This document shows, piece after piece, positions 1-5,262 of a stretch of 5,262 nucleotides of DNA. The notes beneath the pieces were generated by a model, which worked only from the letters and a program-made list of their open reading frames with translations, ran no database searches and was not told where the DNA came from. Source of the stretch: Candidatus Zixiibacteriota bacterium (GTDB taxonomy: Bacteria > Zixibacteria > MSB-5A5 > GN15 > PGXB01); assembly GCA_024230695.1 (NCBI GenBank), contig JAAERC010000317.1, positions 1 to 5,262 of the forward strand, in the 5' to 3' direction. A program made the position numbers and the translations under genes. Numbering within the stretch: the stretch's first letter is position 1; each line of letters opens with the position of its first letter.

Positions 1-958
1 AGCTTTGTTGCCGCTCATAAACCATTGATTCCGGCCTTTTATAAACCGGTCGAAGAGCCAAATTAGAAAGTCGATACCGACCACTCTCAAAAATAGCATC
101 AAGATTATGATCCATCTGAGACATTAAAGAAGATAACAGATTTTCATACTCCGTTTTATCCCAAACAGCTAATTCTGAAGCGGCTGAGGGCGTTGGAGCC
201 CTAAGATCAGCAACCATATCGGATAGTGTTGTGTCAATCTCATGTCCAACCGCCGAAATCACCGGTTTTTCAGATTTGGCAATTGCACGAACCAATATTT
301 CCTCGTTAAAGGCCCATAGATCTTCCAGTGATCCACCACCACGCCCGATTATAATCAAATCAATATCGTCCCTACTATTTAAATATTCTATTCCCGAGAC
401 AATACTTTCGGCTGAACCATCCCCTTGAACCTGAGCAGGATATATAATAAGCTGAACTGTGTCATTACGCCGTTTTGCGATCTGGACAATATCTCTGATA
501 GCCGCTCCGGTCGGTGAGGTCACAATTCCAATTTTGCGGGCATAATTGGGCAACGGCTTCTTAAGAGAATCATCAAAAAGTCCTTCAGTATCCAATTTTT
601 TATACAGTTGTCTGAAGGCAACTTCCAATTCGCCGACACCAAGCGGTTCTAATTTTCGCACATTTAATTGATAACTACCGCCTTTTTCATAAACTGAAAT
701 ATCACCCCAGGCGCGGACTTTCATGCCATCTTCCGGTTCAAATTTCAGACTCTGTCCAACCGATCGCCAGATAGTAAGCCTTATAGTCGCATTTTCATCT
801 TTTAGTGATAGGTATCTGTGGCCCGAGCGATGATTTATATAATTAGAGATCTCACCCTCAATGCAGATCGATCGCCATGATTCTTCGAGCGTATATTTAA
901 TCAGCCGTGTAATGGCAGTGACGGTATATACTTTTTTTTCAATTTTATTTCTAAGCAT
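1..958 (-). CDS. xseA: Exodeoxyribonuclease VII large subunit, 5' part (C-terminus off the left edge)
   Basis: XseA is the catalytic subunit of exonuclease VII, a metal-independent nuclease that degrades single-stranded DNA from both ends and works with several copies of the small subunit XseB in the cytoplasm. 319 codons are visible, against about 456 in E. coli, so roughly the last third is missing. An N-terminal OB-fold spans about residues 10-105 (VYTV at 10-13, GEISN at 35-39, SGHRYLSLKD at 45-54). The catalytic domain follows with TSPTGAAIRD (147-156), YPAQVQG (173-179), GRGGGSLEDLW (205-215), GHEIDTT (238-244) and ADLRAPTPSAASE (250-262). D156, R206, H239 and D242 correspond to the E. 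coli residues reported as needed for activity (D155, R205, H238, D241). The visible tail enters the long helical region that binds XseB. The start at 958 places the family core about ten residues in; an in-frame ATG at 985 is possible, and neither has a Shine-Dalgarno sequence. Identity is very secure. Confidence 0.97.
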   Translation of the reverse strand, partial: MLRNKIEKKVYTVTAITRLIKYTLEESWRSICIEGEISNYINHRSGHRYLSLKDENATIRLTIWRSVGQSLKFEPEDGMKVRAWGDISVYEKGGSYQLNVRKLEPLGVGELEVAFRQLYKKLDTEGLFDDSLKKPLPNYARKIGIVTSPTGAAIRDIVQIAKRRNDTVQLIIYPAQVQGDGSAESIVSGIEYLNSRDDIDLIIIGRGGGSLEDLWAFNEEILVRAIAKSEKPVISAVGHEIDTTLSDMVADLRAPTPSAASELAVWDKTEYENLLSSLMSQMDHNLDAIFESGRYRLSNLALRPVYKRPESMVYERQQS

Positions 959-1007
959 ATTACAAATATTGTTATTAGAATACATTACGCAATCAGAAAT
1001 TAATATT

Positions 1008-1013
1008 ATTATA
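1008..1013 (-). promoter_or_regulatory. Possible -10 element upstream of xseA
   Basis: The minus strand reads TATAAT here, about 50 bases before the xseA start at 958 and inside the only intergenic gap of the window long enough for a promoter (87 bases, 959-1045). No good TTGACA-like -35 is seen 16-18 bases further upstream (that stretch reads around GCGCTA), and there is no TG extension. The surroundings are very AT-rich, so a chance match is quite possible. Confidence 0.2.
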
Positions 1014-1045
1014 CTATTTTCGATTCGATTTAGCGCTTATGCTCT

Positions 1046-2863
1046 CTAATGAGATGCCTTGTATACGATTTCAGCTACACTTTTGGGAATTCCTTTAACC
1101 TCAGAAAGCTCCTCAAGCGAAGCTATTTTGATTTTTTTGACTGAACCAAATGTTTTCAAAAGTATCTCCCGCCTTTTTGGCCCGACCCCTTCAAGTTTAT
1201 CTAACCATGATCTGATAGTTCTTTTAGATCGCACTTTTCGATTATATTCAATAGCAAAACGGTGCGCCTCATCGCGAATCTGTTTTAATAGTCTTAAACC
1301 GGGCGATGCTTTTGAAATTGTGCGGGGCTCTTTTGTTTCCGGGAAATAAATCTCCTCGAATTTTTTGGCCAATCCGATCACTAATTGTTTATCAAAACCG
1401 AGTGATTTCATTTCTTTTAGAACCGTTGATAATTGGCCCTTACCACCATCAACTACAAGTAAATCAGGCGGGGTTTTGTTTTCATTTTTAAGCCGGAAGA
1501 AATACCGCCCGACAACCTCGCGCATCATGGCAAAATCATCCTGTCCCTTAACTTCTTTGATTTTAAAATGCCGGTACTCAGATTTTTGAGGATGTCCATT
1601 AACAAAATAAACCAGCGATCCGACCGCATCCGATTCACCGGTATTGGAAATATCAACACATGCAATCCGCTTTGGCGAGTTTAACAGATTAAGATCATCC
1701 TTTAAAGCCAAAACCGATCCGGTCAGACGTTCTTTCTGTTTCTGCTTTTGTATCAATATTTCATCAAGTAGCAAACGTGCATTACTTGCGGCCATATCTA
1801 TCAGATGGAGTTTCTCTCCTTTTTGGGGTGTAAATATTTTTACTCTGCGTTTTGCCATACCAAACAGCCATTTTTTTAGTAATTTTTCATCCGGAAGCAA
1901 AACCGGAAGATATAACTCCTGCGGATAATCGGGCAGGCGATTATAATACTGGCGAATAAACGCAGAAACAATTTCGGTTTCAACTTCCTCCAACTCTGAA
2001 CGAAGTTGAAAGTGCTGTCGGCCGATTAAATTACCTTCTCTTACCTGAAAAGTAACCACTACCGTTTCGCGCCCCTCTCTGGCATAGGCAATAATATCGC
2101 GGTTGATAATTTTGCCAGCATCAATCTTCTGTTTATCAAAAATTGATTGAAGGGCATCTATCTGATCTCGAGTATGAGCCGCTTCTTCAAATTTCATTCG
2201 CTTCGATTGAAAAGTCATCGTCTTTTGCAATTTTTCAATTAGCGTTTTTGAACGACCGGATAAAAACATCAAAGCAGCATCAACAGATTTTCGATAATCC
2301 TGTTCAGATTGTAATTCTTCGCAGGGACCAAGACAACGACCGATCTGATAATCCAAACAAACTTTTTGTTTTTTCCCCGATGGATGAGGGATCGTTAGAT
2401 GACAGGTTCTGATCCGAAATAAACGGCAAAGGAATTTTACCGTTTTGCGCATCCCCTTTGCATTGGTAAACGGTCCAAAATAGCGTGCCTTATCTTTTTC
2501 CAGACGACGCACAATGGTAATTCGAGGAAATGGTTCATCGATCGATACTTTGATATATGGAAAATGTTTATCGTCTTTTAAATTTATGTTATAGTGCGGG
2601 TGGTGCTCCTTAATCAGATTGGCCTCAAGAATCAGCGCTTCAACTTCCGAGTCAGTGACCATTAATTCCATATCAGCGATCTTATTAACAAGTCGTTTGG
2701 TCTTGGGGTCATGTTGACCGGATGATGAAAAATATGTTCGGACCCTGTTTCGCAGATTTTTGGCTTTACCGATATATATTATCCGGCCATCTTTATTTCG
2801 ATATAGATAAACACCCGGCGAAGTCGGTAGATTTTTTAATTTTAATTTCAGAGTTTCGTTCAT
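1046..2863 (-). CDS. uvrC: UvrABC system protein C (excinuclease subunit C)
   Basis: UvrC makes both incisions in nucleotide excision repair after UvrA and UvrB have located the lesion. At 605 residues it is full length (E. coli has 610). The GIY-YIG nuclease domain that cuts on the 3' side covers about residues 13-92, with GVY at 17-19, YIG at 30-32, R40 and E80 as expected catalytic positions. Four cysteines (C154, C169, C177, C181) sit in the region that binds a [4Fe-4S] cluster in E. coli UvrC (C154, C166, C174, C178). A UVR motif, the UvrB contact, spans about 207-242. The RNase H-like domain for the 5' cut carries D404 (CVDISN), D443 (QDDFAMM), D472 (VVDGGKGQL) and H534 (RDEAHRF). Two helix-hairpin-helix motifs close the protein at about 556-600 (LEGVGPKRR and VKGIPKSVA). 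The gene follows the NlpC/P60 gene by 31 bases and its ATG has no visible Shine-Dalgarno sequence. No key residue is missing. Confidence 0.98.
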   Translation of the reverse strand: MNETLKLKLKNLPTSPGVYLYRNKDGRIIYIGKAKNLRNRVRTYFSSSGQHDPKTKRLVNKIADMELMVTDSEVEALILEANLIKEHHPHYNINLKDDKHFPYIKVSIDEPFPRITIVRRLEKDKARYFGPFTNAKGMRKTVKFLCRLFRIRTCHLTIPHPSGKKQKVCLDYQIGRCLGPCEELQSEQDYRKSVDAALMFLSGRSKTLIEKLQKTMTFQSKRMKFEEAAHTRDQIDALQSIFDKQKIDAGKIINRDIIAYAREGRETVVVTFQVREGNLIGRQHFQLRSELEEVETEIVSAFIRQYYNRLPDYPQELYLPVLLPDEKLLKKWLFGMAKRRVKIFTPQKGEKLHLIDMAASNARLLLDEILIQKQKQKERLTGSVLALKDDLNLLNSPKRIACVDISNTGESDAVGSLVYFVNGHPQKSEYRHFKIKEVKGQDDFAMMREVVGRYFFRLKNENKTPPDLLVVDGGKGQLSTVLKEMKSLGFDKQLVIGLAKKFEEIYFPETKEPRTISKASPGLRLLKQIRDEAHRFAIEYNRKVRSKRTIRSWLDKLEGVGPKRREILLKTFGSVKKIKIASLEELSEVKGIPKSVAEIVYKASH

Positions 2864-2894
2864 AGAACAAAATTAATTAAAGATATTCATATTC

Positions 2895-3446
2895 TTAACG
2901 AATTATTCTGCGCCCACCCAGAAAACGTTTTTTCCAATATTTATTTTTGAGACTTGAGATAATTATTCCCGATGAAGTCGAGGAGTGAACAAATTCATCA
3001 AAGCCGACATAGACTCCAACATGAGATGGTTTTCTACCGTCGGTTCGAAAGAATACCAAATCGCCATATTGAATATCATTTTTGCTGACGCTGGTTCCAT
3101 ATTTGATCTGCTTTTTAACGGTTCGGGGTAGTTTGGTGTCATTATATTTACCAAACAGCTCCTGCATAAATTGACTGCAATCAAAACCTTTGGTATATCT
3201 TGATTTACCGCTGTATGGACGCCCGAGATAACTCTGGATAATACGCCCCAGTTCAATCAAATGAACAGTAGAACCATCTTTATTTACAGATTGATTATTA
3301 TTTGAAGTACGCTTGGTTTGACTGTTGGTTTTGTTCGGGTTGTCACCATCTTTATCAACTCGATACTTTTGGCGTAGGCCACAACCTGCGTTGAAAACAA
3401 TTGTCGCCATTAGAAAAGATAAAAATAGGATTCTTTTAATTTTCAT
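2895..3446 (-). CDS. NlpC/P60 peptidoglycan hydrolase, MepS/Spr-like putative lipoprotein
   Basis: This is probably an envelope-anchored cysteine peptidase that cuts peptide bonds in peptidoglycan. The 183-residue protein starts with a short basic stretch and a hydrophobic signal (about 5-19) ending in NAGC, with C22 as the likely lipidated cysteine; Asn at the -3 position departs from the usual Leu/Val. A polar linker rich in Asn, Lys, Ser and Thr (about 28-60) leads to the NlpC/P60 domain (63-183). The expected triad is C90 (FDCSQF), H142 (PSHVGVYVG) and H154 (EFVHSSTSSG). The spacing from C90 to H142 to H154 (52 and 12) nearly matches that recalled for E. coli MepS/Spr (51 and 12), and the ending (STSSG, IISS, YWKKR, GRR) is strikingly MepS-like. 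MepS cleaves D-Ala-mDAP crosslinks, but bond specificity here is inferred only. The ATG directly follows the ubiA-like TGA with no spacer, so translational coupling is likely. It has the best ribosome site of the window. Confidence 0.92.
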   Translation of the reverse strand: MKIKRILFLSFLMATIVFNAGCGLRQKYRVDKDGDNPNKTNSQTKRTSNNNQSVNKDGSTVHLIELGRIIQSYLGRPYSGKSRYTKGFDCSQFMQELFGKYNDTKLPRTVKKQIKYGTSVSKNDIQYGDLVFFRTDGRKPSHVGVYVGFDEFVHSSTSSGIIISSLKNKYWKKRFLGGRRIIR

Positions 3447-4346
3447 TCAATTTATCCTCGGATAAACTATTCCAAATCGTTTTTTATAATATAGGCGAGT
3501 TAGAATTAGCAGGGCAAGAAGAAAAACAAAATAGCCGGGATAATAATATCCCGCTAGAAGTGACATTAATAAAATTGGTAGTTTGCAGGCCAAAAGAACC
3601 AAATTACTTTTTGGAGAAATAAGAATCACAAAATATAAAAGTAGCGATATGGATGATACCAGTATCAAAAACAGATGATTCATTTCCCATGCTAAAAACA
3701 AAGAGAATAGAAGTAGTATAATAGCCACAATTATAATGCTTCTGTCAGACAAAATAACGGCCAGCGTTTTTTTGCCAGTTTTGGAATCACCTTCCCGATC
3801 AGGGATGATTGTCAAAAGGTAGCCGGATGATACTGCCATAAAAAAGTAGGTCGGCATTATCATAAGCAGATAGTCCGCTTTTGCCGCAATTACCGGAACT
3901 GATAAAGGTACCAAAACACCAAAGGCAATACTATTTGACAGAAGACCCGAAATCGGTCGATCTTTTAATCTAAGCGGCGGGGCAGAATAAATAAACCCGA
4001 GTATAAAAATCGAACTAAATATAATACCCAAAGATAGACTAATTTTGAAGCCGGTGATCAATGCCAATATAGAAATGATAACATAAACTATTAGCATCTC
4101 GTTTTTTGAAATTTTTCCGGTTTGTAAGAAACCAAGCTTTTTATTGATCAAGTCAGATTGATAATCATAGATCTGATTAATATAATAAGCGCCGCCAATA
4201 AGAAAACTCAGACAAACCAAAATAATTAAATCATATAAACCAAACGAATTATCACTTAAATAATAATCGTTGGCTATCAGATACAATGACCAGACCGGCA
4301 GAAGTAACATCGGACGAGCGGCAAAAATGAAGTCAATTACTTTCAA
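3447..4346 (-). CDS. UbiA-superfamily membrane prenyltransferase, acceptor unknown
   Basis: UbiA-family enzymes transfer an isoprenoid chain from its diphosphate to an acceptor such as a quinone ring, haem, chlorophyllide or glycerol phosphate, inside the membrane. The 299-residue protein has about nine hydrophobic segments. The first Asp-rich motif is NQIYDYQSD (57-65, N57, D61, D65) and the second is DREGD (183-187) followed by GKKTLAV; both should bind Mg2+-diphosphate. YSAPPLRLKDRP (120-131) is the typical loop between them. After the first motif the family usually has an Arg-Pro pair before the Gly-x-Ile-Ser; here this reads GFLQTGKIS (72-80), with lysines but no RP. The second motif resembles those of digeranylgeranylglyceryl phosphate synthases, chlorophyll synthases and MenA more than that of UbiA proper, but I cannot assign the substrate. 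The start is TTG: an in-frame TGA lies two codons upstream and the next ATG (residue 13) would shorten the first membrane segment. It trails cdsA by 18 bases, suggesting a lipid role. Confidence 0.9.
   Translation of the reverse strand: MKVIDFIFAARPMLLLPVWSLYLIANDYYLSDNSFGLYDLIILVCLSFLIGGAYYINQIYDYQSDLINKKLGFLQTGKISKNEMLIVYVIISILALITGFKISLSLGIIFSSIFILGFIYSAPPLRLKDRPISGLLSNSIAFGVLVPLSVPVIAAKADYLLMIMPTYFFMAVSSGYLLTIIPDREGDSKTGKKTLAVILSDRSIIIVAIILLLFSLFLAWEMNHLFLILVSSISLLLYFVILISPKSNLVLLACKLPILLMSLLAGYYYPGYFVFLLALLILTRLYYKKRFGIVYPRIN
3455..3459 (-). promoter_or_regulatory. Ribosome binding site of the NlpC/P60 gene
   Basis: The minus strand reads GAGGA, followed by 8 bases and then the ATG at 3446. 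It lies inside the last codons of the upstream ubiA-like gene, whose TGA touches this ATG. It is the strongest Shine-Dalgarno match in the window and fixes the start of the lipoprotein, agreeing with the signal peptide. Confidence 0.75.
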
Positions 4347-4352
4347 TTTTCA

Positions 4353-4358
4353 CCATCC
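4353..4358 (-). promoter_or_regulatory. Candidate ribosome binding site of the ubiA-like gene
   Basis: The minus strand reads GGATGG, 6 bases before the TTG start at 4346, inside the 18-base spacer after cdsA. A better-looking AAAGG (4360-4364) lies 13 bases from the TTG, which is longer than usual. The two together make the TTG start plausible but not certain. Confidence 0.4.
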
Positions 4359-4364
4359 GCCTTT

Positions 4365-5174
4365 TTACCTAAAAAGAAAATATTTTAAATAAAGGTATAA
4401 AACAGGAGCCGCAAAAAGTAGGGAATCAAACCGATCAAGAATTCCGCCATGCCCTGGGATTATCGCCGATGAGTCCTTAATTCCAATCGATCTTTTCCAG
4501 CATGATTCAACCAGATCGCCCAACTGCCCGACAAATGAGATCAGCAAACCGGCAATAATTAATTTAACAATATGAAAATCAGGTAAAAGCCAGAAATGCA
4601 GGATAACGGCGACAATTAATCCGCCTGACATACCGCCAACGAATCCGGCAATCGTTTTATTGGGTGAAACGGTTGGGGCCAGTTTACGTTTTCCAAAGGC
4701 TTTGCCGATCCACATCGCCAGCGAATCGGACAACCAGATAGTCCCAAACAAAAATAGAAGCCAATCACCGGTAGCAGTCATTTCTCTAATATGATAAACA
4801 AAAGGGTACAACAGTCCGACATATGCTACTCCCCAGCTTAGAAGGAGCATCTGATTAAATAACTCGGCCGGAGGTTGATTTCTAATTGACAATAACATCC
4901 CGATCAATAGCAAATAAGTGATATATATCATCAAAGTCATCGTGAAACCCAATAGTGCAGATGACAATACCAATCCACAGGTTGATAAAACTGTTAGAAC
5001 CAAAAGGAATCGTGATTTTTTTCCAATGCTCTGAATAACAAATTCACTGATCCCGATTCCCGCCAGAAGAATAATCAAACGCAACAACCAAAAACCGCCC
5101 AGATAGGACAGATAAATGATGACAGGGCCAAAGATCAAGGCCACAATTGTTCTGATAAGCATATTACGATTCAC
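4365..5174 (-). CDS. cdsA: Phosphatidate cytidylyltransferase (CDP-diglyceride synthase)
   Basis: CdsA condenses CTP with phosphatidic acid to give CDP-diacylglycerol, the branch point for most bacterial phospholipids, at the cytoplasmic face of the inner membrane. The 269-residue protein is close to the usual 270-285 and is almost all membrane segments (about eight). The family signature is complete at 224-250: S224, K227, R228, K233, D234, the loop PGHGG at 240-244, then D247, R248 and D250. GQLGDLVES (216-224) supplies the preceding acidic position D220. The conserved central region WLSDSLAMWIGKAFGKRKL (147-165) and SPNKTIAG (170-177) is also intact. The start is GTG at 5174 because AAAGG lies 8 bases upstream and an in-frame TAA sits just ahead; an ATG four codons inside would be 20 bases from that site. 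It follows uppS by 13 bases, the arrangement common in many bacteria, so the two are surely cotranscribed. Confidence 0.97.
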   Translation of the reverse strand: MNRNMLIRTIVALIFGPVIIYLSYLGGFWLLRLIILLAGIGISEFVIQSIGKKSRFLLVLTVLSTCGLVLSSALLGFTMTLMIYITYLLLIGMLLSIRNQPPAELFNQMLLLSWGVAYVGLLYPFVYHIREMTATGDWLLFLFGTIWLSDSLAMWIGKAFGKRKLAPTVSPNKTIAGFVGGMSGGLIVAVILHFWLLPDFHIVKLIIAGLLISFVGQLGDLVESCWKRSIGIKDSSAIIPGHGGILDRFDSLLFAAPVLYLYLKYFLFR

Positions 5175-5182
5175 AGATTATA

Positions 5183-5187
5183 CCTTT
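5183..5187 (-). promoter_or_regulatory. Ribosome binding site of cdsA
   Basis: The minus strand reads AAAGG, 8 bases before the GTG start at 5174 and directly after the uppS stop codon at 5188-5190. This decides for the GTG rather than the in-frame ATG at 5162. Confidence 0.6.
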
Positions 5188-5262
5188 CTATACCTTGCCA
5201 AAACGACGTTCTCTTCTCTGAAATTCAATTATAGCCTCAAAAAAATCATTGCGGCCAAAATC
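5188..5262 (-). CDS. uppS: Isoprenyl transferase (undecaprenyl diphosphate synthase), C-terminal 24 residues only
   Basis: Reading in from the right edge, one frame stays open for 24 codons and ends in TAG. It gives DFGRNDFFEAI, IEFQ and RRERRFGKV. This matches the C-terminus of cis-prenyltransferases of the UppS family, where the core ends in an Ala-x-x-x-Phe helix followed by R-x-RRFG (E. coli has ANRERRFG); the RRFG tail takes part in substrate binding at the dimer interface. UppS adds eight isopentenyl units to farnesyl diphosphate to make the carrier lipid for peptidoglycan synthesis. The position just before cdsA supports the call, since uppS-cdsA is a very common pair. Only the tail is visible, so the catalytic residues cannot be checked. 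Confidence 0.88.
   Translation of the reverse strand, partial: DFGRNDFFEAIIEFQRRERRFGKV

Noticed and set aside
231..428. 65-codon open frame on the plus strand
   Set aside because: It lies fully inside xseA on the opposite strand, has no recognisable motif and no ribosome site, while the antisense frame shows intact XseA motifs.
959..985. Longer xseA starting at the ATG at 985
   Set aside because: The nine extra residues (MYSNNNICN) are low-complexity and unlike family members, and the upstream site is no better than for 958; kept only as a possibility.
959..1045. Rho-independent terminator after uvrC
   Set aside because: No GC-rich stem followed by a T-run on the minus strand could be found.
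861..1049. 62-codon plus-strand frame rich in hydrophobic residues
   Set aside because: It overlaps the xseA start and the AT-rich leader; the hydrophobic look comes from AT-rich codons, and there is no ribosome site or family resemblance.
1059..2412. Several plus-strand frames of 61-96 codons
   Set aside because: All are antisense shadows of uvrC, which is complete and carries every expected motif.
2963..3256. 97-codon minus-strand frame inside the NlpC/P60 gene
   Set aside because: It is an alternative frame of a gene with a clear catalytic triad and strong ribosome site; its translation resembles no known family.
3447..4346. Haem O synthase (CyoE/CtaB) or UbiA proper
   Set aside because: The second Asp motif (DREGD then GKKTLAV) and the lack of terminal oxidase or ubiquinone genes nearby do not support either name; left as family level.
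4365..5174. Archaeal-type CDP-archaeol synthase (CarS) instead of CdsA
   Set aside because: Length (269) and the full bacterial CdsA signature with PGHGG and the D-R-x-D ending fit CdsA; CarS proteins are much shorter.
1..5262. tRNA, rRNA, CRISPR arrays, insertion sequences or integrase sites
   Set aside because: The window is almost filled by protein genes, and no cloverleaf, direct-repeat array or terminal inverted repeats were seen by eye.

Overview
The window is a chromosomal segment of an AT-leaning bacterium (roughly 40% GC by eye, not counted). Every gene I can support lies on the minus strand. In transcription order, from the right edge to the left, they are: the last codons of uppS (undecaprenyl diphosphate synthase), cdsA (CDP-diglyceride synthase), a UbiA-superfamily prenyltransferase, a small NlpC/P60 lipoprotein resembling MepS/Spr, uvrC (excision nuclease subunit C), and the first 319 codons of xseA (exonuclease VII large subunit), which runs off the left edge. 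Stops are TAG (uppS, uvrC), TAA (cdsA, nlpC/P60 gene) and TGA (ubiA-like), so the standard bacterial code applies. No tRNA, rRNA, mobile element, CRISPR array or clear terminator was seen, and no stretch over 300 bases lacks a gene.

Layout: 5188-5262 uppS tail; 13-base spacer carrying an AAAGG ribosome site; 4365-5174 cdsA (GTG start); 18-base spacer; 3447-4346 ubiA-like gene (TTG start); no spacer at all; 2895-3446 NlpC/P60 lipoprotein gene; 31-base spacer; 1046-2863 uvrC; 87-base AT-rich spacer; 1-958 xseA (5' part). The tight spacing from uppS to uvrC suggests one transcription unit. The wider gap before xseA is the only place where a separate promoter looks plausible.

Functionally there are two blocks. 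The first is envelope lipid and wall biogenesis: UppS makes the C55 carrier lipid, CdsA makes CDP-diacylglycerol, the UbiA-like enzyme joins a prenyl chain to an unknown acceptor, and the lipoprotein probably cuts peptidoglycan. The second is DNA repair: UvrC incises damaged DNA and exonuclease VII degrades single strands. The least certain and most interesting gene is the UbiA homologue, whose acceptor substrate cannot be read from the sequence and which sits directly behind cdsA.

Taxonomy cannot be fixed from this window. The uppS-cdsA pairing is widespread in bacteria. The lack of Shine-Dalgarno sequences before uvrC and xseA and the relaxed lipobox would fit a member or relative of the FCB lineages, but this is a weak inference. 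Most of the window is ordinary housekeeping sequence, and I do not see strong evidence for a wholly new system.
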